From Microbacterium oxydans (lineage in GTDB: Bacteria > Actinomycetota > Actinomycetes > Actinomycetales > Microbacteriaceae), in contig NZ_BJOG01000008.1 in assembly GCF_006540085.1 (NCBI RefSeq), positions 248,001 to 312,000 of the forward strand: 64,000 bases of DNA, written 5' to 3'. Within the stretch, counting starts at the first letter, position 1; each line of letters starts with the position of its first letter. The notes beneath the pieces are model-generated. The model ran no database searches, had not been told where the DNA came from, and was given only the letters and a program-made list of their open reading frames with translations. Shown here piece after piece: positions 1 to 7,560 of this stretch. The translations under genes and the position numbers were made by a program.

Positions 1-464
1 TCGGTGTCCTGCGCGAGGACCATCGCGACGTAGGCGCGCTGGCGCTGCCCACCGGAGAGCTCGTCGAGATACCTGCCCTCCAGCGCGCCGAGGTCGAGGA
101 AGTCGATGGCTCGACTGATGATCTCCTCATCCGCGCGGTTCAGCCGACCCTTCGAATGCGGGAAGCGCCCGAAGCCGACCAGTTGACGCACGGTGAGGCG
201 CGTGACGAAGTGGTTCTCCTGGCGCAGGATCGACACGACCTTCGCCAGGTCCTTCGACTTCGTGGAGGCCACATCGAGTCCGGCGATCTCGATGGCTCCG
301 GCGTCCATCCCGCTGAGACGCCCGATCATCGTGAGCAGAGTCGACTTGCCTGCACCGTTCGGACCGATGAGAGCGGTGATGCCGCCGGCGGGGATCTCGA
401 GGTCGACGGGGCCGATCGCGACCTCGCTGCTGTAGTCCCGGCGGACGCCGTCGAGTGCGATCAC
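1..464 (-). CDS. Ferric-siderophore ABC transporter ATP-binding protein (partial, C-terminus cut by window edge)
   Basis: This is the ATPase that powers import of an iron-siderophore through the two permeases encoded just upstream. It starts at a GTG whose last bases overlap the stop of the upstream permease (GTGA), a translational-coupling arrangement. Visible motifs are a Walker A box GPNGAGKS near residue 35-42 and the signature LSGGQRQR near residue 136; the Walker B and H-loop regions lie beyond the window. The FecE/FepC-like spacing and the neighbouring FecCD permeases and siderophore-binding lipoprotein support the role. The substrate cannot be read from sequence. Confidence 0.93.
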   Translation of the reverse strand, partial: MIALDGVRRDYSSEVAIGPVDLEIPAGGITALIGPNGAGKSTLLTMIGRLSGMDAGAIEIAGLDVASTKSKDLAKVVSILRQENHFVTRLTVRQLVGFGRFPHSKGRLNRADEEIISRAIDFLDLGALEGRYLDELSGGQRQRAYVAMVLAQDT

Positions 465-1516
465 AGCCTGCCCTTTCTGAGGATGACGATGAGGAACACG
501 ATGCCGCCCACGAGCTCGATCAGGATCGACACCATGCCCTGCGCGTAGAAGATGTTCTTCATCACGAAATACGCCCCGGCCAGGATGGTGAAGGCCGTGA
601 GGACGGCGACCGGGAAGATCAACCGGTGATCATGGGTATCGGCGAACTGGTACGCGAGCGTCGCGACCAGGAAGCCGAGGAAGGTCATCGGCCCCACCAA
701 CGCGGTCGAGGTCGCCATGAGCACGGCGACGAGGAACAGCACGATGAACAGCTCGCGCCGATGATCGACGCCGAGTGAGCGCGCGGCATCCGGACCGAGT
801 GCCATCAGGTTGAGCCGGCGCGAGCGCAGCCACAGCAGCCCCGAGGCCGCGACCACCAGCGGGATCGCCAGCGGCAGGTACGAGGGATCGGCGTTGGACA
901 CGTTGCCGAACAGACGCGCGGCGAGCACGTCGAACTCGCTGGGGGTGAGCAGACGCTGCATGAAGGTGGCGATCGCGCCGAGACCGCCTCCGATCACGAT
1001 GCCGACGAGGAGCATGATCTGCAGGTTGCCGTAACGACCCGAGAGCAGCCAGCCGTAGAGCGCCACCGCGAGGCCGACCATGATCGCCACCTGGATCGCG
1101 AACTGCCCCACGCCCTGGATGGCAACGATGCCCGCCACGCCGAACAGATACACGGTCGAGGTCTGCACCACCCGGTACAGCGACTCGAAGCCCATGATCG
1201 ACGGCGTGATGATGCGGTTGTTCGTCACGGTCTGGAAGCTCACCGTGGCGACGGCCTGAGCGACGGCGACGAGCGCCATCACGGTCACGTCGGTCGCTCG
1301 GTGCTGAGCGATGCGCCAGAAGCCCGCGGAGCCGACGGGCATGGGATTCGCCCACGCGAGCAGACCGAAACCGGAACCTGCGGCGAGGACGATGAGGATG
1401 CCGAGCACGAGGAAGTACCGACGCCGCGCCTGCGGGGTCGTGAAGGAGCCCGCCGAACGGAGCCCTCCGGCAGTCGCCGCGTCGCTCATCGCGGCGCGCA
1501 TCACGCCGCTAGCCAC
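461..1516 (-). CDS. FecCD-family iron-siderophore ABC permease, second subunit
   Basis: A 351-residue hydrophobic protein with about ten predicted membrane segments, the normal size and pattern of a FecD/FepG permease. It would form a heterodimeric channel with the permease encoded upstream. The ATG used here overlaps the upstream stop by 8 bases; later in-frame ATGs at 1501 and 1489 are equally possible, since the first residues are polar and not conserved. It is followed by the ATPase with a 4-base overlap, so the genes form one operon. Confidence 0.92.
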   Translation of the reverse strand: MASGVMRAAMSDAATAGGLRSAGSFTTPQARRRYFLVLGILIVLAAGSGFGLLAWANPMPVGSAGFWRIAQHRATDVTVMALVAVAQAVATVSFQTVTNNRIITPSIMGFESLYRVVQTSTVYLFGVAGIVAIQGVGQFAIQVAIMVGLAVALYGWLLSGRYGNLQIMLLVGIVIGGGLGAIATFMQRLLTPSEFDVLAARLFGNVSNADPSYLPLAIPLVVAASGLLWLRSRRLNLMALGPDAARSLGVDHRRELFIVLFLVAVLMATSTALVGPMTFLGFLVATLAYQFADTHDHRLIFPVAVLTAFTILAGAYFVMKNIFYAQGMVSILIELVGGIVFLIVILRKGRL

Positions 1517-2495
1517 GTCGACGCTGCCTGAGCAGGAGGAGCACGAAGACCACGGCGCCGACGACCCCGAGGATCAGCGAGACCGGGACCTCGAAGGGCA
1601 TGATGATCGTGCGCCCGATGATGTCGCAGACCGTGACGATCCCGATCCCCAGCAGACACACCCAGGGCAGGTTGCTGCGCAGATCGTCGCCGCGCACCAT
1701 CGAGACGATGTTCGGCACGATCAATCCGAGGAAGGGGAGATTTCCCACGACGACGGTGACCACGCCGGTGGTGACAGCGATCAGGACGGTGCCGAGCAGG
1801 ATGATCCGGTTGTAGTTCACCCCGACGTTGGTCGCGATCTCTTCGCCGAGTCCGGCGATGGTGAGTCGATCGGCGACGATGAAGACGATCACGCCGATGA
1901 TGGCCACGATCCAGAGCATCTCGTACTGGCCGCGCATCACCGAGGTGAAGCTGCCGGCGAACCAGACGCCGATGATCTGCAGCGAGTTCGTGGCCAGAGC
2001 GAGGTAGGTCGAGAGAGCACCCACCACGGCACCGAGCATGATGCCGACGATCGGGACGATCAGGGATGATCTGAGCGCCACCCGCCGCAGGAACGCGAAG
2101 AACACCATGGTGCCCACGAAGGCTGCCAGTACCGCACCGGCCATCCGCAGCGGGAGGGACGGCTGCGGCACGAGGATCATGACGGCGAGGAGGCCGAGCC
2201 CTGCCCACTCCGTGGTACCCGTCGTGGTCGGCTCGACGAAGCGGTTCTGGGTGAGCAGCTGCATCACCAGTCCCGCCATGGCCATCGAGGCGCCGGCCAG
2301 GACGAGGGCGACCGTGCGCGGGATACGTGTGATCTGGAACATCTGCGCGCCGTCGTCCGCGCCGGCGATGTCGTACACACCCGTGAAGAGCGAGATCACG
2401 AGCAGGGCGGCGACGACGAGCACGCCGATGAGCAGCTTCACGTCGAAGAGCCGCCCGGCGTTGCGGGGCGGCGAAGCGATGTCTGTGGAGACCAT
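1509..2495 (-). CDS. FecCD-family iron-siderophore ABC permease, first subunit
   Basis: A 328-residue FecCD-type permease with a short basic cytoplasmic start followed by alternating hydrophobic helices. It contains a GNLPFLGLIVPN-like segment typical of the family region that contacts the ATPase. It lies 48 bases behind the lipoprotein gene and overlaps the next permease, consistent with one transcript. Together with the partner permease it forms the membrane pore for the ferric-siderophore complex. The ligand is not identifiable. Confidence 0.92.
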   Translation of the reverse strand: MVSTDIASPPRNAGRLFDVKLLIGVLVVAALLVISLFTGVYDIAGADDGAQMFQITRIPRTVALVLAGASMAMAGLVMQLLTQNRFVEPTTTGTTEWAGLGLLAVMILVPQPSLPLRMAGAVLAAFVGTMVFFAFLRRVALRSSLIVPIVGIMLGAVVGALSTYLALATNSLQIIGVWFAGSFTSVMRGQYEMLWIVAIIGVIVFIVADRLTIAGLGEEIATNVGVNYNRIILLGTVLIAVTTGVVTVVVGNLPFLGLIVPNIVSMVRGDDLRSNLPWVCLLGIGIVTVCDIIGRTIIMPFEVPVSLILGVVGAVVFVLLLLRQRRRG

Positions 2496-2543
2496 GGTGG
2501 TGCGGCGGCGGCATCCGGATCACCCGGATGCCGCCGCGTCAGC

Positions 2544-3539
2544 TCAGTTCTTCGCGCTCTTCTCGAGGGCGTCGGCGAGGTCGTTCAAGAACGTGGTGTA
2601 GGTCTGGATGCCCTCGTTCAGGTAGGTGTCTGTCGGCATGTAGACGAGCTGCTTCTCCTTCACGGCGGTGACCGAGGCGAGGGCTTCGGAGCTCTCGAGG
2701 ATCTCGGCCGCCTGCACGTAGTCGGGGGTCTCAGCGGCGAACACCGCATCGCGGTCGAGCACGAGGATCCAGTCCGGGTTCGAGGAGGCGATGGCTTCGA
2801 CGGAGATCTCGTCGCCCTGGTGGTCGTCACTCGCATCGTCCACCTCGAGAGCGGGCGTGAGTCCGAGGATGTCGTAGATCGGTCCCAGCGATCGGCCGAC
2901 GGTCGGCGCGAGGTAGCCGATCTGGCCTCCCGACGTGTTGACGGCCATCACGGTGTCGGCGTCGTCGTATGCGGCCTTCGCGCGCTCGACGGCGGCATCG
3001 AAGTCGTCCACGAGCTTCTTCGCCTCGTCCTGCTTGCCGAAGATCTCGCCGAGCACCGTGACCTGGCGCTTGAGCTCCTCGTCGAAGGGCTCGCCGTCAC
3101 GCGGCTCGAGGTCGACGATGGTGGCGTCGGGGACGAGGTCCGCGATCGCCGCGTTGTGCTGCGTGAAACGCTGGCCGCTGATGATCAGGTCGGGCTCGAC
3201 GGCGACGACGGCTTCGAGGTTCGGCTCGCTGTGCAGGCCGATGTCGACGATCCCGTCGTCCTTCACATACGACACGGTCTCCGGCATGAGTGCCACGGCC
3301 CCGGCGGAGAGCTCGACGCCCCAGTCGGAGAGCGTCTGGAAGGTGCGGTTGTCGAGGGCGACCACCGATGCGGGTGGGGTGGCGATCTCCTTCGTGCCCG
3401 TGTTGTCCTCGATCGTGACGGTGGCTGCTGCCGGTTCGGTCTTCTCCGTTTCCTCCGAGCCTCCGGAGGTGCACCCGGCGAGGGCGAGGAGGCCGACGAG
3501 AGCGGCACTCGTAGCGGTGAGGGTTCTGGGCACGGACAT
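2544..3539 (-). CDS. Iron-siderophore ABC transporter substrate-binding lipoprotein
   Basis: A 331-residue periplasmic-binding-protein-like lipoprotein. The chosen ATG at 3539 follows an AGGAG ribosome-binding site and starts directly with a signal peptide ending in the lipobox LAGC, followed by an acidic linker. A longer reading from 3575 would add 12 polar residues ahead of the signal and is unlikely. The body has the two-lobed helical-backbone pattern of FhuD/FepB proteins (PF01497), with segments such as PDLIISGQR and NPDWILVLDRD. It is the first gene of the uptake operon and would be derepressed at low iron through the iron box upstream. Confidence 0.92.
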   Translation of the reverse strand: MSVPRTLTATSAALVGLLALAGCTSGGSEETEKTEPAAATVTIEDNTGTKEIATPPASVVALDNRTFQTLSDWGVELSAGAVALMPETVSYVKDDGIVDIGLHSEPNLEAVVAVEPDLIISGQRFTQHNAAIADLVPDATIVDLEPRDGEPFDEELKRQVTVLGEIFGKQDEAKKLVDDFDAAVERAKAAYDDADTVMAVNTSGGQIGYLAPTVGRSLGPIYDILGLTPALEVDDASDDHQGDEISVEAIASSNPDWILVLDRDAVFAAETPDYVQAAEILESSEALASVTAVKEKQLVYMPTDTYLNEGIQTYTTFLNDLADALEKSAKN

Positions 3540-3620
3540 GGAGAGACTCCTGTTCTGCGGGATCGGTGCGCACACGATGGGCGCCGGGGCGACGCACGGG
3601 GATCACCCGCGCCGTCTCAT

Positions 3621-3639
3621 TTAGGTTAGCCTTACTTTA
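3621..3639. promoter_or_regulatory. DtxR/IdeR-type iron box
   Basis: The 19-mer TTAGGTTAGCCTTACTTTA matches the DtxR/IdeR consensus TTAGGTTAGSCTAACCTAA at 16 of 19 positions by my alignment. It lies between the divergent lipoprotein and siderophore-interacting genes and its last base is the first base of the plus-strand start codon. A TAGCCT -10 element for the plus strand is embedded in it, so bound repressor would block RNA polymerase directly. Confidence 0.85.
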
Positions 3640-4406
3640 TGAGCGATACGAAATCCGGTTTCTCGATCGAGCGTCGCGGCCTCGAGCTGCGCTTCCGCAA
3701 CGTCACACTGAGCGCGCGTGAATGGCTGGCGCCGGACTTCGTGCGGGTGCGACTGACCGGCTCGGATCTCGCCGGCTTCGATTCGCCCGGTTCCGACGAC
3801 CACATGCGCCTGTTCTTCCCCGCGGGCCCGACGGATTCCGTCGAGGAGCTGCGCGCCTCCCCGAGCCGCGAGTACACGCCGCTCGCCTGGGGCGACGACT
3901 GGCTCGACGTCGAGTTCGCGGTGCACGGCGACCAGGGAGTCGCCGCCCCCTGGGCGGCGAACGCGCCCCTCGGATCCACGATCGGCGTCGGCGGCCCCCG
4001 CGGGGCGGCCGTGCTGGTCGGCGAGCCCGGATCGTGGCTGCTGGTCGGCGACGAGACGGCGATCCCCGCGATCCGACGGTTCGCCGCGCTCATCCCCGAC
4101 GGCACTCCTGCACGCATCGTGATCGAGACGGTGAACCCCGGCCGAGAGGTCGAGGTCGAGGCCCCGGTCGAGGTCGAGTGGCTGCACCGGGGAGAGAAGC
4201 CCTCCGGCTCCGCCCTCATCGCCTTCCTCGAGGGGCTGACGGCCGATGACACGGTCGGCCTCGACCCGTTCGTCTTCGTCGCCGCCGAGCAGTCGATCGT
4301 CAAGCCGGGCAGGGCACTGCTCGAACGGTGGGGCGTCGACAGTGCGAAAGCAGTCGTGAAGGGGTACTGGAAGCGCGGCGAGGCGGAGTACCACGCTCCG
4401 CACTAG
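3639..4406 (+). CDS. Siderophore-interacting protein (FAD-dependent ferric-siderophore reductase)
   Basis: A 255-residue cytoplasmic flavoprotein of the ViuB/SIP family that reduces ferric siderophores to release iron. The FAD_binding_9 domain spans roughly residues 18-130 and carries the flavin-binding SREYTPL motif; the SIP domain (NAD(P)H side) fills residues 135-250. Length fits the family. The start codon lies 6 nt behind a TAGCCT -10 box and has no ribosome-binding site, so the mRNA is probably leaderless. It is divergent from the uptake operon and shares its iron box. Confidence 0.93.
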   Translation: MSDTKSGFSIERRGLELRFRNVTLSAREWLAPDFVRVRLTGSDLAGFDSPGSDDHMRLFFPAGPTDSVEELRASPSREYTPLAWGDDWLDVEFAVHGDQGVAAPWAANAPLGSTIGVGGPRGAAVLVGEPGSWLLVGDETAIPAIRRFAALIPDGTPARIVIETVNPGREVEVEAPVEVEWLHRGEKPSGSALIAFLEGLTADDTVGLDPFVFVAAEQSIVKPGRALLERWGVDSAKAVVKGYWKRGEAEYHAPH

Positions 4407-4439
4407 TGCGACGTCGGCCGTTGCTGGGAGACTCGGCAC

Positions 4440-4844
4440 ATGGCACTTCTGGATCACCTCGGCATCACCGTGACCGACCTCGAACGCGGCAGGGCGCAGT
4501 TCCATCCCGTGCTTTCCGCCCTCGGGTATGTCAGCGGCGGAGCGAACGATCATTCGATCTCGTGGAACAACGGCGACGAGACCGAGATCATCCTCTACAC
4601 CTGGGATGACGACACCACTCCGCACCGGCACGGCCGCGTGGGCTGGCAGCACATCGCGTTCGCGGTGCCCTCGCGCGACGACGTCGAACGCCTGCACGCG
4701 ATCGCGGTGGATTCCGGCTGGACGGCCGTGCGCGAGCCCAAGGAGTACCCCCGCTACTCGGAGCGCTACTTCGCCTCCTTCGTCGAAGACCTCGACGGCA
4801 TCCGGATCGAGTTCATGTACAACCCTCCTCGCGAGGCGAGTTGA
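4440..4844 (+). CDS. VOC superfamily (glyoxalase/bleomycin-resistance-like) protein
   Basis: A 134-residue single-repeat vicinal-oxygen-chelate protein. It opens with LDHLGITVTDLERG, has a WQHIAFAVPSRDDVERLH second half, and ends with a DLDGIRIEF strand that normally carries a metal ligand. Histidines at the first and second strands (DHLG, QHIAF) and the glutamate in RIEF fit the usual metal triad. The substrate is unknown; related proteins act in glyoxal detoxification, dioxygenation or antibiotic binding. It is 33 bases behind the siderophore reductase, possibly on the same transcript. Confidence 0.85.
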   Translation: MALLDHLGITVTDLERGRAQFHPVLSALGYVSGGANDHSISWNNGDETEIILYTWDDDTTPHRHGRVGWQHIAFAVPSRDDVERLHAIAVDSGWTAVREPKEYPRYSERYFASFVEDLDGIRIEFMYNPPREAS

Positions 4845-4870
4845 CTCCCGGGCGTGTCGCGCCCTAGGGT
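4841..4870 (+). promoter_or_regulatory. Promoter for the rtcB leader ORF
   Basis: TTGACT at 4841-4846 and TAGGGT at 4865-4870 are separated by 18 bases. The -35 overlaps the stop codon of the VOC gene. Transcription would begin near 4877, leaving about 40 nt before the small ORF at 4919. Confidence 0.55.
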
Positions 4871-4918
4871 GGCAAAGCTGTGCCGATCGGTGCAGCACAC
4901 CAGCCGAGGAGTCGACGG

Positions 4919-5017
4919 ATGACCGCGCAGCGGAACCTCCCCATCGCCGCGGTCTTGCAGCTTCAGCACAAGCGCAATGACCGCTACGAGTCGTACCCTC
5001 CGGCACGCGTCGTGTGA
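4919..5017 (+). CDS. Small ORF (32 aa) upstream of rtcB, candidate leader peptide or microprotein
   Basis: A 33-codon ORF with a good ribosome-binding site (GAGGAG, 8 bases before the ATG). The peptide is basic and polar in the middle (QLQHKRNDRYESYPPARVV at its end), has no membrane segment and no family I recognise. A strong hairpin follows 17 bases after its stop and rtcB begins 102 bases after the stop. It could regulate rtcB by attenuation, or be an independent microprotein. Coding status rests on the ribosome-binding site, promoter and position only. Confidence 0.5.
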   Translation: MTAQRNLPIAAVLQLQHKRNDRYESYPPARVV

Positions 5018-5033
5018 CAGCATCCGCTCTCGC

Positions 5034-5069
5034 AACGCCCCGTACCGTCAGGTCCGGGGCGTTCTTCCG
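5034..5069 (+). terminator. Hairpin terminator or attenuator between the small ORF and rtcB
   Basis: A perfect 9-bp stem (AACGCCCCG / CGGGGCGTT, 5034-5042 and 5055-5063) with an inner ACC/GGT pairing is followed by CTTCCGTT. It sits inside the presumed rtcB leader, so it may end the small-ORF transcript or act conditionally. Confidence 0.65.
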
Positions 5070-5119
5070 TTGGAGACTCCCCTGACCTGTGGCTGAACAC
5101 CACCACAAGGAAAGGAATC

Positions 5120-6289
5120 ATGGAGAGGCTCTCCGCACGGCTGCTGTCGTGGGCGTCACTGATCGACGAGAAGACACTCGCTCAGGCGCGCACCACGGCC
5201 CGCATGCCGTTCATCCACCCGCACCTGGCGCTGATGCCGGATGCGCACCTCGGCAAGGGGGCGACGGTCGGCTCGGTCATCCCGACGCTCGGCGCGATCA
5301 TCCCCGCCGCCGTCGGCGTCGACATCGGCTGCGGCATGATCGCCGTCCGCACGCAGTTCACGAGGAGCGACCTCGACGGCCGCGAACTCGCCGAGCTCCG
5401 GGAGCAGATCGAGCGTGCCATCCCGCTGTCGGCCGGCCGGTACAACCGCAAGGTCGTGGCCACAGCCGAGCCTCGCATCGCCGAGCTCGAGCAGCTGGCA
5501 GAGAAGAGCGGTTTCGACCCCGCACAGTACGCCGGGAACTGGCGCCTGCAGCTGGGCACATTGGGATCCGGGAACCACTTCATCGAGGTGTCGGTGGATG
5601 AGCTCGACCGGGTGTGGCTGTTCCTGCACTCGGGGTCGCGAGGCGTCGGCAACAAGATCGCCGGCCACCACATCGGTGTCGCGCAGCGGCTCGCGAAGCA
5701 GTGGTGGATCGACCTCCCCGACCCCGACCTGGCCTATCTCGTCGAAGGCACACCGGAGTTCACCCGATACATCCGGGAGCTGCGGTGGGCACAGCACTTC
5801 GCCCTGCTGAACCGGGAGGAGATGATGGATCGGGTCATCCGCCAGGTGTCGGAGTTCCTCGGCACTCCGGTCGAGGAGCAGGAGCGGATCAACTGCCACC
5901 ACAACTTCACAGAGTCGGAGAAGCACTACGGAAAGCAGGTATGGGTGTCCCGGAAGGGCGCCATCCAGGCGGACGCCGGTCGTCAGGGTCTGATCCCCGG
6001 ATCGATGGGCACCGCCTCGTACGTGGTGGAAGGGCTCGGTGACCCGCAGTCGCTGAGCTCCTCGCCGCACGGCGCCGGCCGGGAGTACTCGCGGTCCGCG
6101 GCGCGACGGACTTTCACTCACGAGCAGCTACGTGTGGCGATGGCCGGCATCGAGTTCCGTGACACCGACGCGTTCATCGACGAGATCCCCCAGGCGTACA
6201 AGCCGATCGACCGGGTGATGGCGGATGCCGCGAGCCTCGTGTCGATCCGGCACACGCTGCGGCAGGTCGTCAACGTGAAGGGCGATTGA
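5120..6289 (+). CDS. rtcB: RtcB family RNA-splicing/repair ligase
   Basis: A 389-residue GTP- and manganese-dependent ligase that joins 2',3'-cyclic phosphate or 3'-phosphate ends to 5'-OH RNA ends; bacterial homologues act in RNA repair. Metal-binding motifs are visible: GVDIGCGM (Asp68, Cys71), GSGNHFIEV, HSGSRGVGN and HNFTE. The guanylylated histidine is in SPHGAGR at residue 317. The C-terminal block RKGAIQADAGRQGLIPGSMG is typical. Length is close to E. coli RtcB. The ATG has an AAGGAAAGGA ribosome-binding site. No archease, RtcA or Ro60 gene is adjacent. Confidence 0.96.
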   Translation: MERLSARLLSWASLIDEKTLAQARTTARMPFIHPHLALMPDAHLGKGATVGSVIPTLGAIIPAAVGVDIGCGMIAVRTQFTRSDLDGRELAELREQIERAIPLSAGRYNRKVVATAEPRIAELEQLAEKSGFDPAQYAGNWRLQLGTLGSGNHFIEVSVDELDRVWLFLHSGSRGVGNKIAGHHIGVAQRLAKQWWIDLPDPDLAYLVEGTPEFTRYIRELRWAQHFALLNREEMMDRVIRQVSEFLGTPVEEQERINCHHNFTESEKHYGKQVWVSRKGAIQADAGRQGLIPGSMGTASYVVEGLGDPQSLSSSPHGAGREYSRSAARRTFTHEQLRVAMAGIEFRDTDAFIDEIPQAYKPIDRVMADAASLVSIRHTLRQVVNVKGD

Positions 6290-6292
6290 CCG

Positions 6293-6326
6293 GGACTGGG
6301 CGGGGCCTCCCCCGCCCAGTCCTTCC
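6293..6326 (+). terminator. Rho-independent terminator of rtcB
   Basis: A perfect 13-bp stem (GGACTGGGCGGGG / CCCCGCCCAGTCC) with a 4-nt loop begins 3 bases after the rtcB stop and is followed by TTCC. The T-run is weak, as usual in high-GC actinobacteria. Confidence 0.8.
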
Positions 6327-6439
6327 TGCACCGACGCGACGGAGAGCGTGTCATCCACGGATCGTGGGCAACCGATATCTTCGGCTCCTGCGCTCTGGCA
6401 GGCTTGCCGGATCGATGCGACGATGAGGGAGTGGGAGTC

Positions 6440-6730
6440 ATGAACGACGCGCAGATCTGGACGATGATCGGGTCGTTCACCGTGCTGATGTTCAGCACGC
6501 TCACCGTCGTCTCGACATTGTTCGTCCGCATCCTCCGCAGCGAGATCGGGGGCCTGCGTACGGAGATGAACGGCCAGATCGGTGGGCTGCGCACCGAGAT
6601 GAACGGCCAGATCGATGGGCTGCGCACCGAGATGAACACCCGCTTCGATTCCGTGAACACCCGCATCGACGGTCTCGACCGCGACGTGCAGGCGCTCGTC
6701 AAACGCACGTTCGGCCTCGACCGCGAGTGA
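6440..6730 (+). CDS. Single-pass membrane protein with 11-residue coiled-coil repeats
   Basis: A 96-residue protein. Residues about 5-30 form one membrane helix, followed by a coiled coil made of three near-identical 11-residue repeats of the type GGLRTEMNGQI, then a degenerate continuation. The start ATG at 6440 has a GGGAG ribosome-binding site. Hendecad repeats suggest a right-handed or straight coiled coil. Function is unknown; similar short proteins occur widely as uncharacterised membrane proteins. Its stop overlaps the next gene's GTG, so the two are co-translated. Confidence 0.75.
   Translation: MNDAQIWTMIGSFTVLMFSTLTVVSTLFVRILRSEIGGLRTEMNGQIGGLRTEMNGQIDGLRTEMNTRFDSVNTRIDGLDRDVQALVKRTFGLDRE
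6551..6649 (+). repeat. 33-bp in-frame tandem repeat (3 copies)
   Basis: Units at 6551-6583, 6584-6616 and 6617-6649 each encode an 11-residue coiled-coil step. The first two are almost identical in DNA, which points to recent slippage or unequal exchange rather than old divergence. Confidence 0.85.
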
Positions 6731-7557
6731 CGATGACGCCTCGACACAGCATCGGGGTGCACCCGGCCGACCGCCACGATGCCTTCCCGGAGAACCCGTG
6801 CGGCACGGCTGTCCTGCTCCTCGCCGGATCCAGCGGGCGTGTGGAGGTCGAGCGGGCGGAGATGCTGGCACGGCACGGCGCCCGTGTGAGGGCCATCCGC
6901 TGGTTCGGCGGCATCAGCCAGCGCCCTGCCCCGCACGAAGTGCCGATCGAGACCTTTGTCGAAGAGGTGGAGTTGCTGCGTCGTGACGCCGATCGCGTGG
7001 CGATCTTCGGAACATCGTTCGGAGCGGAGGCGGCGCTGGTGACCGCGTCCCTGCACCCGATCGATGCGACGGTCGCCGTCGCCCCGTCCTCTGTCGTCTG
7101 GGCTGGCAACTCAGAGGGGACCTGGTCGTCGCACTGGACCCGTCGGGGTACCCCGATGCCGTTCGTCCCGTTCGATCCGTCGTGGACGCCGTCGACCGAC
7201 CCGCCCGAGTATCGTGCTCTGTACGAGTCGAGCGTCGATCGTGACCCTTCGGCCGCCGCAGCCGCCGCGATCCGGGCGGAGGACATCGACGGTGTCGTCG
7301 TGCTCGTCGCCGGCGGCGACGACCGCGTCTGGCCCAGCACCCGATTCGCCCGCGAGCTCGTCGAACGCCGCACGGCGAAGGGTCTGGACACGACGGTGAT
7401 CACTCACCCGGACGCGGGGCACCGACTGCTGCTCCCCGGCGAATCGGCCGTGACCGCAGGAGTGACGATGGCGCGGGGAGGCTCTCCCGCCGCCGACGCG
7501 GAGCTCGGCGCACTCGCATGGCCGCGGATCGTGAACGCGCTCCACCTGCGGGCCTGA
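6727..7557 (+). CDS. Acyl-CoA thioester hydrolase/BAAT C-terminal-like alpha/beta hydrolase
   Basis: A 276-residue alpha/beta hydrolase. The nucleophile elbow is GTSFGAEA (Ser), the acid is in GGDDRVWPS and the histidine in DAGHRLLLPGE, the pattern of the BAAT_C domain (PF08840). These domains cleave acyl-CoA or other esters and thioesters; the substrate is unknown. Start is GTG at 6727, overlapping the previous stop by 4 bases; ATG 6733 is the alternative. It converges on the MFS gene with only 3 bases between stops. Confidence 0.82.
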   Translation: MTMTPRHSIGVHPADRHDAFPENPCGTAVLLLAGSSGRVEVERAEMLARHGARVRAIRWFGGISQRPAPHEVPIETFVEEVELLRRDADRVAIFGTSFGAEAALVTASLHPIDATVAVAPSSVVWAGNSEGTWSSHWTRRGTPMPFVPFDPSWTPSTDPPEYRALYESSVDRDPSAAAAAAIRAEDIDGVVVLVAGGDDRVWPSTRFARELVERRTAKGLDTTVITHPDAGHRLLLPGESAVTAGVTMARGGSPAADAELGALAWPRIVNALHLRA

Positions 7558-7560
7558 CGC

